Part shown: positions 1 through 13,769 of the stretch, one piece after another
Layout of the letters: each line of letters begins with the position of its first letter
Position numbering within the stretch: the first letter of the stretch is position 1
Source of the DNA: Hormiphora californensis
Lineage: Eukaryota; Ctenophora; Tentaculata; Cydippida; Pleurobrachiidae
DNA length: 64,000 bases
Assembly: GCA_020137815.1 (NCBI GenBank)
Contig: CM035351.1
Coordinates: 8,015,743 to 8,079,742 of the forward strand
Direction of reading: 5' to 3'
Position numbers and translations under genes: made by a program
Notes under the pieces: generated by a model
Database searches by the model: none
What the model was told of the DNA's origin: nothing
What the model saw: only the letters and a program-made list of their open reading frames with translations

Positions 1-1070
1 TTCGGTAAAACATTTTCCACATTCCTCACATTTGAACGGCTGCTCTCCCGTGTGGGTTCTCATGTGTGTTTTAAGATTTCCAGATTTAGTAAAAATTTTC
101 CCACACTCCTTACATTCAAACGACCGTTTCCGGTCTCTCAGGTGGGCTCGCATATGTTTTACAAAGTTTCCAGATGTACCAAATGTTTTTCCACACTCTT
201 TACACTCCATCGCCAATTTTTCCTCATTTTCAGGAGTTTCTGTGCGACGCCTCTTGTTACTTGGCAACACATTCTCTTCCTCACTTGAGTCGCTCAGGAG
301 CTCATCTTCTGTGTCCGACAAACTTCCTTCTGATAACTCACCTGAAAATAGAAAAATTACAAAGCTTGGGAAGAAAAAGAAGATCTTAGTACATACCTAG
401 TTCTACATTTTTAGTTTTTTTTCATTAACATCAATATGTACGAAGTTATAAATAATTATCAACTTACTAGTGTCACTTTCAGAGTCGTTTTTCAAGTCAT
501 TGTCAGACAAACTGTCTTCCTGCACTGAACCACTTTCTGATAACTCTCCTAAAAAGGATTAGTTTAGTATCAAGAATAATTGGTTTGAACAAACTTGATA
601 ATATCCAAAATAGTCGCAGCAATAACGAGTTAGAAAGAATGATCAGTGAAAATAGTTCACCTTGTTCTCCTAAGGTTAGCGAATGATTATCTGGTTGCAA
701 AGAGGCTTCAGCTGGTTCCACAGTTTCAGGATCAGATCTTTCTTCGAAATCAGTTGTTTCAGGATCCACACTGGGGTCAACAGTGTTCTTCGTACAATCA
801 GTCGTATCTTCAGTTTGGACTCCAACGCTTTTCAGTGATCTAACAGGTAGCTGTGGTATAACTTCACGATGTCCACACCTGCTACACCCAAAATAAGTCT
901 CCGGAGAGTCAACTGCTTCAGTCTTCACCCGTGGTAGTTCAACATGGACTTGCTCGGTTTTTAGGAAAGGTCTTGGTACAAACTTGTCCTCATTTCCAGT
1001 AACCTCTTCTGCAGTTTTGTTTTTACTCCTTGTTTTGTAGAATACGTGCCGGTTGCTTTCTTCCCACCAT
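1..1070 (-). pseudogene. C2H2 zinc-finger gene, copy A (partial, frameshifted)
   Basis: Three exons match copy B (2420-7547). Exon 1 is 661-1070, exon 2 is 468-548 and exon 3 starts at 341 and leaves the window at base 1. Exon 1 encodes an N-terminal region containing a CSRCGHRE-like Cys pair and acidic/Ser-Thr stretches. Exon 2 is a short acidic linker. Exon 3 begins an acidic segment followed by C2H2 fingers with the usual CxxC...HxxxH spacing, including a TGEQPFKC linker. The start codon complement is at 1068-1070. Copy A has one extra A near 1040-1042 compared with copy B, which puts a stop a few codons later, so the normal N-terminus cannot be read. All splice sites otherwise match copy B. 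Either this is a decaying duplicate or the base is a sequencing error. Function would be DNA binding in the nucleus; targets unknown. Confidence 0.7.
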
Positions 1071-1327
1071 CTTGCTACATAGGGATAATGTATTGGTATA
1101 TTGGTATGACATAATTGTTATAACAATGCTTAGTTTTTAAAACCCATTCATATTTTCAAATATCAGTTCTGCATAAATTTTAGTGTTTTGTCAAACTATA
1201 ATTTTGTTAAATAATGATAACACAATACATACATCATTAACAATTAATCATAAAACACACTGAAAAAATGAATGAAGCAAATATTAATAGTTAAACAACT
1301 GACCAAATACACCAAATATTTACAAAG

Positions 1328-1650
1328 TTACCATATCATACTAAACCAGCTTGACTTTTCATTCAAGCCAAGATTGTCTGAAATACTGAAGAAATAATCA
1401 AACAAAACAAAATACGGTGCCCAAAAGAGTCCCGGGCGAAGTCTCCATCTGAATCTCACTACTCCTTTAGAGGAGAAGATGTTCAGTGGAGTTTGTCGAG
1501 AGAGTACTCCCCCCTGGTAAAGAGAGCAGGGTTGACACTGGGGAAACAATCGTTGGATGGTACACCCAGTGTGTAGGGATGTAGGTGGCATGTGATCTGA
1601 GATGTACTGGACTGTGTAGGTGCCACAGTGAAGGTACCAATCATCTGAAC
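1328..1650 (-). pseudogene. Diverged copy of the Cys-motif protein tail
   Basis: This block matches 7797-8110. It keeps the open frame for the segment with SDHMPPTSLHTGC and PQCQPCSLYQGG, but the first Cys pair seen in the other copy (CHHC) has become YLHC. Most differences between the copies change amino acids, which suggests little selection on this one. It belongs to the same tandem duplication as the zinc-finger exons below it. Confidence 0.45.
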
Positions 1651-1797
1651 TGGTTTTAGGTAGATCAGTCAGGCAAAGATCTTGGCACAGCCTGGCCCTT
1701 TCACCTGGGAGAGGGAAACGTGTTAGAAAGATAGAGAGATGAATTGCTACGGTTTGAGAAACTGGGACAATGATTTCAATTCTAAGGATCTTCCTAC

Positions 1798-1894
1798 CGG
1801 TGTGTGTAGTGATGTGATCCTCAAGACGGGCTTGTCGGGAGAAGACCCTTCCACATCCCTCAAAGACACACTCGAAAGTGGACATCACCACCAC
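1798..1894 (-). CDS. Possible single C2H2 finger exon
   Basis: Reading on the minus strand from an ATG at 1894, the frame encodes one finger of the TFIIIA-like spacing C-x4-C-x12-H-x4-H (CVFEGCGRVFSRQARLEDH, then ITTH). It ends in HTG directly at a GTAGGA splice donor at 1797. The next downstream acceptor would join to GERARLCQ, keeping the frame into the pseudo copy at 1328-1650. No other exons of this gene could be identified, and the second copy of the duplication lacks this exon. It may be a relic of a separate zinc-finger gene. Confidence 0.35.
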
Positions 1895-2834
1895 ACCTGC
1901 CTAACAACCATCCCTAGAGTGAGGCAGAGTGATTAGTTGATAGGACGAAACGGTGCTAGTTAGATCAAACAAGCCGAGAAAAACAGGAGAGTTGAAAAAT
2001 ATATAACTGTATTTAATAAAAGTAAACATTTATATCAATACTCCGCAATAGTAAGAAGTGGCGGTTCTTATTTCAAAAAGTGGTTTGTTTGACAGGTCTA
2101 GAGATTTGAAAAAGCAAGTTACATGTTTTATCATTCCACTTTAATGGGAACTAGGACTGTTCACTTTTGAATGATAATGGATCGAACGTGGCGATCTGAA
2201 CCGCCCTTAATGCAGGACCGTTTCTTTTCTTTCAAACCGTCCGATTCTTGTAAAACTATAGAGAAACAATATTTATATATTATGGGTCGACCTAAATCCT
2301 AATAAATGTTTTTTTTTCACAAATCTCACATTCGTACAACTGCTTTGCCTGGCTAGACTGTGATTCGGGCGCCCCCCTTCCTTAACAAATGTAAAGAGAG
2401 GGTTAGAACATAACAACTGCTATCCCGTGTGGGTCCTCTGAATGTGAATTTTGAGATGGCTCGATTGGGTAAACTTTTTTCCACACTCTTTGCATTCGTA
2501 TGGCTTTTCCCCCGTATGGATTCTTCGGTGTGTTCTAAGATCATAAATTGATATAAACAACTTTTCACAATCCTCACATTTATACGGTCGTTCACCAGTG
2601 TGAGTTCTCATATGAATTTTAAGACGACCTGGTTTCATATAACCTTTTTCACAGAGCTGGCATTTATATGGTCGCTCTCCCGTATGTATTTTAGTATGAG
2701 TAGTAAGGGCGCTAGATGAAATAAATCGCTTTTCACATTCCTCACATTTGTACGGTCGCTCTCCCGTGTGGGTCCTCATGTGAGTTTTGAGATGTCCATA
2801 TTGGGTAAAGTTTTTCCCGCATTCCTTACATTCA

Positions 2835-4691
<1,857 letters not shown>

Positions 4692-5340
4692 TTAAGACTG
4701 CTAGATTGGTTAAACTTTTTTCCACACTCGTTACATTCGAATGGCTTTTCCCCCGTATGGATTCTTCTGTGTTTACTAAGATCAGAACTTGCCGTAAACA
4801 TCTTTCCACAATCCTTACATTCAAACGGTCGCTCTCCCGTGTGGATCCTCATGTGTATTTTGAGATTGCTAGCTTTAGTAAACTTTTTCCCACATTCCTT
4901 ACATTCAAACGACCGTTTCCGATCTCTCAGGTGGGCTCGCATATGTTTTACAAAGTTTCCAGATGTACCAAATGTTTTTCCACACTCTTTACACTCCATC
5001 GCCAATTTTTCCTCATTTTCAGGAGTTTCTGTGCGACACCTCTTGTTACTTGGCAACACATTCTCTTCCTCACTTGAGTCGCTCAGGGCCTCATCTTCTG
5101 TGTCCGACAAACTTCCTTCTGATAACTCACCTGAAAATGGAAAATTACGAAACTTGGGAAGGAAACAAAATATCTACACGTTTTTTGGGAAGGAAAATGA
5201 TTGTTTTAGTTTTAACTTGGGAAGGAAAGAAAATATAGTTCTCGCTCAGTTTTAGATTTATCAACAGTATTGACTAGTTGACAAAGGAGGACCCACGAGA
5301 TGGGAATTTCTGCATTGTATGTTGTATTATATTAACTATA

Positions 5341-5591
5341 AGCCAAAAACTAATTGGAATTAGTTGGCGGGAAAGGTGGCCCACTTACACCTTTTGCTGC
5401 TACCGGGTACCACGAACTGTCATTCTCTTCACGTCACGTCGGTATCTCAATCTCGATCTCTCTCACCCTTTCTCTTTCTCTATTTCACTCACCTCTTATA
5501 TCCCTGATACATTTTAAAATAAAACCCGGCATCAGGCAAAGGTGTAAGTGGGCCACCTTTCCCGCCAACTAATTCCAATTAGTTTTTGGCT
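5341..5591. mobile_element. TA-flanked MITE with 50-bp terminal inverted repeats
   Basis: The ends AGCCAAAAACTAATTGGAAT and its reverse complement lead into long matching arms (GGCGGGAAAGGTGGCCCACT on the left). TA is duplicated at 5339-5340 and 5592-5593. The size is 251 bp with no coding capacity. TA duplication suggests a Tc1/mariner-type source. Confidence 0.75.
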
Positions 5592-5626
5592 TAATTTAGG
5601 TCCCTTTTTGGTTTCTAATGTCAGTA

Positions 5627-5798
5627 CAGTCGGACCCCGATTTAGGGGCCCCCTATTTAGTGGCACCCCGATTTAGGGACATGATTTTTTCCCCCCGATA
5701 TAGGAAATTAACCTTATTTGACCCCGATTTAGTGGACACCCCGATTTAGTGGACAAGAGCCTTTCCCCCGAGGGTGTCCCTAAATCGGGGTCCGACTG
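5627..5798. mobile_element. pogo/Tigger-like MITE, copy 1
   Basis: The terminal repeats CAGTCGGACCCCGATTTA and reverse complement are flanked by TA (5625-5626 and 5799-5800). Internally it is made of repeated CCCCGATTTAGTGG units. The CAGT...ACTG ends with TA duplication fit pogo/Tigger-type elements. Confidence 0.75.
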
Positions 5799-6421
5799 TA
5801 TGACATTATTTCATGATGTAAAATTGTCAAAATGATGTGTTATGTGAGAAACGAGACGAATTTCTGTGAAAATCGTAATTTTGACGTCATTATGACGTCA
5901 TCTGACGTAATTAGTGACGTCGTAACGACGTAATTGGATCACAATATATTTTGAATGAATACCCTGAAGGAGCTTGTAAAGTATCATTGACCACAGTGGT
6001 CAGGAAAGGGAGTTTTTGCTCGAAAAACGTTCATTTTACTGAATTTTTCGTCAAATTTTTGACTTCCGACGCAATTTAAGGGCTCAAAATGATGAGCTAC
6101 GAAAATTCGCAATATAGTAACTGAAAGTTCAGACAATTTGCCGGTAACGATTTTTCGTCAAATCAGAAATCGGAACACGTCTTCAGGGTGCTAGAGGCGT
6201 TTGAAAAAAATTAGTCGATCTCGCGCAATGACGTCACTCGTGACGTCATTGCGCGCGTTATAAGTAAGATTGAGAGTTGCCACCCAAATGGGTACATGCA
6301 CGAGACAATTATCTGTCGAATGCCGCTTGGTTTAAGGTCGTACGATGTCTGGTTCGTCTCAAACTGGGACCAAACGGAAGGTAATAAAGCGTCTATACAT
6401 CTATCTATCTATCAACCTAGT

Positions 6422-6747
6422 TATCCCCACACTGAATTTTCTGTTTTGGGGGTGGTGTTATAACTTTTGAACAAAATGAGCTAGCCACTTGAAATTTTTA
6501 CCATCGATAGATGTCTACAAGAAGCTTCTGAGTACAAAATTTCAGCTTCCTAGCTCATCCGGTTCCGGAGTTATGGCGTGTCAAAAAGTGCCAAAATGGG
6601 CTAAAAGTATGAAATAACTATATATACGCTGTGAGCAAGCGGGCCGTTTTTTGGGGGAATTTTTTTCGGGGGGTTGGATGGGGCCACCTTTGCGCTTGCC
6701 AGCGCAGTGATTGTGTGTAATATATTTGAACTTGAACTTGAACTTAC
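6422..6747. other. Intron of zinc-finger copy B, no gene
   Basis: The region 5799-6747 is AT-rich spacer. It contains TGACGTCA-like runs at 5880-5940 and a pair of GTGACGTCATTGCGCG motifs at 6225-6255, and ends in three TTGAAC repeats just before the splice donor at 6747. No coding sequence was recognised. Confidence 0.5.
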
Positions 6748-6914
6748 TTGTGTCACATTGAGATTCGTTTGCCGAGTCAATGTCAGATAAACTATCTTCC
6801 TGCAGTGAACCACTTTCTGATAACTCTCCTAAAAAGGGTTAGTTTATCAAAAATAATAGCCTTGAACAAACTTGATAATATCCAAAATACTACTTAGTTG
6901 CAGCAAAGTTAATA

Positions 6915-7099
6915 CAGTCGGACCCCAATTTAGTGGCCCCCGATTTAGTGGCACCCCGATTTAGTGGCACCCCGATTTAGTGGCAGGATTTTTTCCCCCG
7001 ATGTAGAAAATTAACATTATTTGACCCTGATTTAGTGGCACCCCGATTTGGTGGCAGGATTTTTTCCCCCGAGGATGTCACCAAATCGGGGTCCGACTT
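6915..7099. mobile_element. pogo/Tigger-like MITE, copy 2
   Basis: Begins CAGTCGGACCCCAATTTAG after TA at 6913-6914 and ends ...CGGGGTCCGACTT before TA at 7100-7101. The interior holds repeated CCCCGATTTAGTGGCA units. It is the same family as 5627-5798 and lies in an intron of the zinc-finger gene, absent from the equivalent place in copy A, so it was inserted after the duplication. Confidence 0.75.
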
Positions 7100-7796
7100 T
7101 ATATAGACTTTGAAAAATGATCCATGAAAATAGTTTACCTTTTTCTCCAAAGGTTAGCGAATGGTTATCTGGTTGCAAAGACGCTTCAGCTGGTTCCACA
7201 GTTTCAGGATCAGATCTTTCTTCGAAATCAGTTGTTTCAGGATCCACACTGGGGTCAACAGTGTTCTTCGTACAATCAGTTGTATCTTCAGTTTGGACTC
7301 CAACGCTTTTCAGTGATCTAACAGGCAGCTGTGGTATAACTTCACGATGTCCACACTTGCTACACCCAAAATAAGTCTCCGGAGAGTCAACTGCTTCAGT
7401 TTTCACCCGTGGTAGTTCAACATGGACTTGCTCGAATTTTAGGAAAGGTCTTGGTACAAACTGTTCCTCATTTCCAGCAACCTCTTTTACAGTTTTGTTT
7501 TTACTCCTTGTTTTGTAGATACGTGCCGGTTGCTTTCTTCCCACCATCCTGCTACATAGGGAAATTATTGGTATATTGGTATGACATAATTGTTATAACA
7601 ATGCTTAGTTTTTAAAACCCATTCATATTTTCAAATATCAGTTCTGCATAAATTTTAGTGTTTTGTCAAACTATAATTTTGTTAAATAATGATAACACAA
7701 TACATACATCATTAACAATTAATCATAAAACACACTGAAAAAATGAATGAAGCAAATAGTTAAACAACTGACCAAATACACCAAATATTTACATAG

Positions 7797-8546
7797 TTAC
7801 CATATCAAACTAAACCAGCTTGACTTTTCATTCAAGCCAAGATTGTCTGAAACACTGAAGAAATAATCAAACAAAACAAAGCACGGTGCCCAAAAGAGTC
7901 CCAGGCGAGGTTTCCATCTGAATCTCACTACTCCTTTAGAGGAGAAGATGTTCAGTGGAGTTTGTCGAGAGAGTACTCCCCCCTGGTAAAGAGAGCAGGG
8001 TTGACACTGGGGAAACAATCGTTGGCTGGTACACCCAGTGTGTAGGGAAGTAGGTGGCATGTGATCTGAGATGTATTGAGCTGTGTAGGTACCACAGTGA
8101 TGGCAACCACGTCGCTCTCCAATCATTTGAACTCTCTGCTTCATAGAGGGGGAGGGCAGTAACCCTTTATTATTTACCAGTACAGATTCCCTGCTAAACG
8201 CTCCTGGGAAGGCGATGTGGCTGGGTAATATATCGGTTGGGCGACCTCCACACAACCCATACACAACTAATTGAGTGATGCTCTGCAGGTAAAGAATGTG
8301 GTGATGTGTTGGCACCAGCAATGGACTAAAGATCATTGCCAGCAAGTGAGATGTTGCAACATTGGCTCCGTGGTGAAGGATACAACTCAGAATACCGGAG
8401 ATTACTGGAATGTTTCGATGAAAATATACGGCATGGGAGATTGTTTGTAGTCCGGCTAGACAGAGCTGATGACTGATAAGCCCCAGAATAAAGCAGGTGA
8501 GTAATGGCCCGAACTGAAACTCGTTAAGAAAGAGTGCTGCGTTCAT
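7797..8546 (-). CDS. Putative multi-pass membrane protein with Cys-rich tail
   Basis: An open frame of 249 codons. Residues about 10-110 contain several hydrophobic segments (for example PLLTCFILGLISHQLCLAG and VATSHLLAMIFSPLLV). The C-terminal half has a motif that looks like a metal site: CHHCG, then SDHMPP, then a second Cys pair in PQCQPCSLYQGG. The motif is the part best kept between the two duplicate copies, although the first Cys pair is lost in the other. I do not recognise the family. The start at 8546 is simply the first ATG; upstream exons are possible. It lies head-to-tail upstream of zinc-finger copy B. Conserved domain and expression are unproven. Confidence 0.45.
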   Translation of the reverse strand: MNAALFLNEFQFGPLLTCFILGLISHQLCLAGLQTISHAVYFHRNIPVISGILSCILHHGANVATSHLLAMIFSPLLVPTHHHILYLQSITQLVVYGLCGGRPTDILPSHIAFPGAFSRESVLVNNKGLLPSPSMKQRVQMIGERRGCHHCGTYTAQYISDHMPPTSLHTGCTSQRLFPQCQPCSLYQGGVLSRQTPLNIFSSKGVVRFRWKPRLGLFWAPCFVLFDYFFSVSDNLGLNEKSSWFSLIW

Positions 8547-8776
8547 ACTTCATAACTCATTTGCCATTTCCCTATTAAATGAGAGATAAGATTTTGATTT
8601 TTCTTGATGGATGGCTGGAGAACTTTAATATTAACACTGAACACACTATAAAACCGGTCCGGGATTCCCAGATAACACAGATAGCTCGGCATTCCGATAG
8701 TTGTAATTTTCAATTTTCAGAAAAGCTTTTCCAGCATACCGACATGGAAAACTCCAGCAATAATTCCCAGATACTA

Positions 8777-8853
8777 CAGTCGGACCCCGATTTAACGGCA
8801 CCCTCGGGGGAAAGGGTTTTGTCCGTTAAATCGGGGTGTCCGTTAAATCGGGG
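8777..8853. mobile_element. pogo/Tigger-like MITE, truncated copy 3
   Basis: Starts CAGTCGGACCCCGATTTAAC after TA, followed by GTCCGTTAAATCGGGGT units, but the right terminal repeat is missing. It is followed by an ATTT-rich run at 8897-8921. Confidence 0.6.
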
Positions 8854-9083
8854 TAGAGCATATTTGGCCCATAAAACCCTATTTTTGTCCAAAATTTATT
8901 TATTATTTATTTATTTATTATCTCTGATTTACATTACAATATAACATGTAATATTGCACCTTCTTGCGTGCTAAAGAACTGGTACTCGGATTGTTCTGAA
9001 CATTAAAAGATAGTCTGTTTGTGATGGTTTTCAATGAAAAGGTAATTAGATTAGGTTAAAATGGGCATGCTGCTGATAGAATA

Positions 9084-10760
9084 GGGTAGACCGGGGTAAT
9101 TTGGACGGTTTTGGCATTCAATTGGTATTTCAAGAGCCATTAATTTACTTAATCAATTAGTTAGCTACTCAATTTGTGCAACTGAACCTTTATCTTGAGC
9201 CTCAGAACAAATTTGAATCGAAAACATAACTTTTAGATAGCTAATTAACCTTGTTAATGAAGGTAAGTCGGAATATTTTTGATCGCGAGACACGGGGCAA
9301 TTTGGACTAGTGGCTTCTAGACCAATCACAATGTGCGCATTCAATCACGTGACCGCGACACACCACATTGCCCCAGCTGTAAATCTGCGATGTAAATCAG
9401 ACCGAGGTTGGGGCTATTTGGACAAACTTAGATTGTAGCCACAGTTTTTGAGATATCGATTTCAAACTTTTCAGTCATCTAGTAATTTAGTATCCTGTGC
9501 TATTCCTTTTTTCAAAATTAGTTAATTAAGTAGTAATTAGCCTAATTAACCAAAAAATTAAGTGTTCATCAGATCTATATCTATAGGGTGCATTTTCGAA
9601 AGCTCAGGATTAGCCTAGTCGATTAGAAAAAGATTTAATCTAATCCCAAATAGGGTTTTTGAGAAAATCGACATCAAAGATCAAAAAACCACAAATAAAG
9701 CTACGGTTTTCAAAGGAATGCTGTTTGTGTTTTCAGGTGCTTACAAGGCCAGAAATTACTATTATGGGGATCCAGTCTAATTAATCATGTTAGTGGCCGA
9801 TTCCCACTCAATGCAATTCCCTGAGGTTACTATAGCAACAGAGTTTGTTACCATAGTAACAGGTGAATTTGCATTAATGTACTATTTTCTTGCTCCAAAT
9901 TCACCCATTACATCCGTATTATTAGACTATCGATTATTTAAACAAGATTGTGAGTCACAATGAGACATCAGACTACCTTCAGTTACCAGCCAGTCAGGGG
10001 CTTTGGTTATCAAATGTATGCCTATTGCTCTAAGTTAGCCTGTAATTTATCCCTTTATTTGCAGTTATATCAGCTGCATATGGATGATTATCATGATAAA
10101 ACACTACTTTTGGTCATCAAAGCACCAGTCCTAGATATTCTGGAGCACCCTATGAAGTTGGTTTGTCGAATGCCACACCATGGATTGACTTGTTACCTTG
10201 GCATCCAGAGAATTGGTTGTAAAATGCGCCTTTTTTTCTATTTTTTTGGTCTATTTACTCAGTTTTAGCCATCTATATTGATTGAATAGGATAATTATGA
10301 AAGCAGGTTGTCTATGGTTACCATAGAAACGAGTATAATGGCGCCATGAGGCCAATTCGTTTTAACCAATTTGCCCCATGGGGCAATTTGGTCTAGTCCA
10401 AATTGCCCCATGGGGCAATCTGGATTATGACCGAATTGCCCCCGATTTTTTCGTCCGAATTGCCCCAAATTGTCCGAATTGCCCCGCTTCATTAAAATGC
10501 CAATTAGCTAATTAAATCGAAAGCTAATGTCATTTTGATGATGAAACTGAATAGAAAAGTATCATATTGTGAAATTCTGACCCTTAATTTAAATAATTAT
10601 CATAATTAAGTTTACCGAAATAAAGTTTAACTTTAAAGTCGTCATTTTTCGTTATTTCACACTAAACACCACAATTTAAAAGTTCCATATAAATCACTAG
10701 TCCACATTGCCCCGTCCTGTGACCACATTGCCCCACCGTCCAAATTACCCCGGTCTACCC
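9084..10760. mobile_element. 1.68-kb TA-flanked element with GGGTAGACCGGGG ends
   Basis: The ends are GGGTAGACCGGGGTAATTTG and its reverse complement (terminal repeat about 26 bp). TA lies at 9082-9083 and 10761-10762. The interior is AT-rich and, near the right end (10370-10490 and 10700-10745), packed with GGGGCAATTTGG-type motifs in both orientations. A 102-codon frame at 9960-10268 shows no transposase motif. TA duplication suggests a Tc1/mariner-type non-autonomous element. Confidence 0.75.
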
Positions 10761-11908
10761 TATTAAGTTAATGATAGTGATTAAATTAATAAGATAAAAT
10801 AGTGTAGATAAGTTAATGCTGTTAAGATTTAAAATAAGTGTAGATAAGTTTTAATAAATAGTAGATAGAAATATAAAATATGCTGATTGAAGGGTAATAA
10901 TAAGTTAATTAATAGAATAAAATCAACAGTATAATTTAATAAGTATAAAAATATTGTAAAACAGTATACAGTGTTGAAACAGTATACAGTGTTGAAACAG
11001 TATACAGCGGTAAAACTGTGGTAATAAAACAGTATTGTATAATGATCTAGTAAAAAACAGTATACAGTAGTAAAACAGTATACAGTCCAAAAAGGACATG
11101 GTTTCAGCGTAACATTCCTTGTGCCTGTCACAAATCTTCTTGGCCGCTCGCTCCAAAACCTTCCCTACTTCTCCGGCAAACCTCCCGACGTGGAGAATAC
11201 GAGGGGCGTGGAGGAACACAGATTATAAATTTAATCGCGCCCGAACATTTTCGTGTTCGAAAATTTCAGGTGAGCTGAGCTGTGCAAATTTTAAGATGCG
11301 CGGCTTTAAAAATTCAACTTTCGGCAGCGCATTTGATGATTTTGTCTAGATTTATTGCGCGTTACATTTTTGGCACATCTGTAAACTGTTTGATTTTCCC
11401 CCCCATTTTTTCCCCGTTTTTTTAAAGATGAGAGCGGGGCCAGCGTCAAAATCTGGGTGTTTCGTGAGTGCTGACAAATGGTTTATTAGGGTTATGGCTA
11501 AAGTAGGGTTAGGGTTAGGGTTGGGGTTAGACCTTAACATTCCCTACCAGGAAATTAGCCAAAACATTTGAGTGGTTCGGCGGTTAGAGCCGTTTTAGTG
11601 AATCAACTTTTTTGGCAGCGCACACCTGTAAATATATAAATTCATGTAAACAGGCCACTGACAAACGGTTGAGTGGTTTGGCGGTTAAAGCCATTTTAAT
11701 GAAAGGTATTTTTAGAAACGCTACCTGTAAAAATGGCCGCCGTTACGATCTGGGTGTTTAAAGGCTCAACTCTCAAGGATGCTAGATCGTAACGGTTCCC
11801 TGTGCAGCTCGGAAAAGTCAAAATTTGGGTGCATTCCATTGCTAACAATCCATCGATTTTGGCGGTCGAGACGGGTTAGGGTTGACTGTTATAACCCCAA
11901 AAAACACT
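10761..11908. other. Spacer with minisatellite; no supported gene
   Basis: 10972-11085 holds a short tandem repeat of AACAGTATACAGTGTTG. The minus frame at 11105-11219 (FLHAPRILHVGRFAGEVGKV) could be a stray exon but has no partner. The rest is AT-rich. Several sentences of sequence recur, for example GAGTGGTTYGGCGGTTA at 11569 and 11671. Confidence 0.5.
11494..11530. repeat. Interstitial telomere-like TTAGGG block
   Basis: The plus strand reads TAGGGTTAGGGTTAGGGTTG followed by GGGTTAG. This is the metazoan telomere unit, here internal and short. Confidence 0.7.
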
Positions 11909-11916
11909 AACCAGAC

Positions 11917-12493
11917 GGGGGGGTAATCATGGTGACAAATGGTGACAAATGGTGACATATGGTGACAAATGGTGATGGTGACATGACCAAAATTTGGAGA
12001 TGAGTCACCATTTGTCACCATTCTCTCTGGAGCTTCCTACAGGCATAATATGATGTTATGGGACATAATATGATGTTATGGGACACTGGGGGACACTTCT
12101 ACCAAGTTTCAAGTCGATTGGATGTAATTAAGGGGTCACAGGTGGTTAATTGCACTTTTATGTGTTGTGCGATGGAGTTACACCCTCAACGTGACTTTCG
12201 GGAAGTTTTAGCGGTCCAAAACACTACTAGCCGATCCGGAATGGCCATGTTAACAACTTATGAACAAATATATCGGTCTAAAGAAATTAAAAATTTTTAT
12301 CAAATTTCTTTAAAAATTTTAAAGAAATTCTGCCGAAATCCGCATATTTCGTCAAAAAATGGAGACAAATGGAGACAAATGGTGACAAATGGAGATAAAT
12401 GGTGACAAATGGTGATGGTGACATACCCTAAATAGTCAGATGAGTCACCAATTGTCACCAATTGTCACCATTTGTCACCATGATAACCCCCCC
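11917..12493. mobile_element. G7-tipped foldback element with 8-bp target duplication
   Basis: Begins GGGGGGGTAATCATGGTGAC and ends with the complementary GTCACCATGATAACCCCCCC. AACCAGAC is repeated at 11909-11916 and 12494-12501. The arms consist of tandem GGTGACAAAT units. The 8-bp duplication is like hAT elements. No transposase is present. Confidence 0.8.
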
Positions 12494-12620
12494 AACCAGA
12501 CCCTAACAATCACTCAAAAGTCAGTCGCAACTCGTCCGTCTGTAAATTGACTCAAATAATTAGTATGGACAATTCATCTAAGTTTCATTTAGCCATAGCA
12601 CAGAGACGCTCTTTCAATAG

Positions 12621-13769
12621 TTATTGTTTGTTACTATTGTTCCTATTCACCCTTTCCAGACACAATGTGATTCTATTCCTGGCCGATTTGATCTTTTCGT
12701 CTAACCACCGAGCGTAGTCTGGCATCCGGAAACAGTATACCACCGGGTTGAGTGTTGCGTTTATTGCTATACACAACACCTTGGCCAGTACCATACTGTG
12801 CCAGTGCATAAAAACTGGGGCGAACAGAGTCCCGGGAAACATCTCTCCCTTGACATTCATGGCCATCAGGAAAATCAGCAGGATTGAGATGGGTAGATTA
12901 CAGATAAGGAATAGTCCAGATACGATCACGATGGTGATAGATACAGATACATTCTTTGCACTCGCACCCCTAATCTGCACCTGGGAGGCTCTGTACAAGG
13001 CAGTTATTGAAACCACACAACTGATCAGGACAACCACACTTGGGAGAAGAATCACCAAGGACGCGAAGAGGTTCCCAGTTGTAATCCAAATCTTCACAGA
13101 CTCGGTCATGTTTTCAATGTTTTCCACGAAAATAATTTTGCTACAATAACAATCATCAACAACGTAAACGTACTTTGCATTGAATTGATAGTTCAGCCCT
13201 GTCATAATACACAGGAGTGTACAGAAAAGGAAGAGAGTACGGAAAACCCACTCGGACTTGATGTGGAAGAGGGGTTTTAGGATGGCAATTGTCCTAGTAA
13301 CACTTAGTAACATGACCAGGAACACCCCACTGTTAAGGAGGAACTCAAACAGGACGGTCCACGAGGTACATATGATTTGGCTGGAGAAGGCCAGTGGCTC
13401 CCTATCCATGGAGAGGAGAGAAACCATTACAGGGATGTGTTGAAGACATGTTAGTATGTCTATAGCTGTCATAGCGGTGTACAGTTTCTGGGGTAGAGAT
13501 TTGGGTGGTCCTAGAAGGAAGTAGCAGAAGGCGGTTATGTTAGCGGGGGTGCCAACAACCAGACATATCAAGAGAGATAACCCTGTGAAATAAAATACTG
13601 TCATTATAATCATAAAAATGATAAAACCCTTCCTGTTCGTGTACTTTTATAGTTAGTACACTAATATCTGACCTGTTGAGAGATCCAGGTACCCAGAGTA
13701 ATTGGCAGGTTTTTCATAAACATGAACTCGGGTTGAACCCACCAACACACTGGCATTTCCATCGATCAT
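12621..13769 (-). CDS. Rhodopsin-like (class A) G protein-coupled receptor
   Basis: Two exons, 13673-13769 and 12621-13582 (phase 1), give 352 residues. Exon 1 supplies an extracellular N-terminus with sites NAS and NYS for N-glycosylation. Exon 2 carries seven hydrophobic segments, beginning with LSLLICLVVGTPANITAF. The third helix ends in SVTRT rather than DRY. The seventh carries NATLNPVVYCF, the NPxxY motif. A Cys before helix 3 (IICTSW) and the Cys pair DDCYC in the second extracellular loop could form the usual disulfide. The tail is basic. It should sense an extracellular ligand and signal through G proteins; the ligand is unknown. A longer N-terminal start at 13844 is possible. Divergent receptors of this kind are often expanded in early-branching animals (general knowledge). 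Confidence 0.85.

Noticed and set aside
32-400. 122-codon plus-strand frame
   Set aside because: It is the complement of the zinc-finger exon, which explains its open frame.
11494-11530. TTAGGG repeats as a chromosome end
   Set aside because: Short, degenerate and flanked by ordinary sequence; an internal telomere-like patch.
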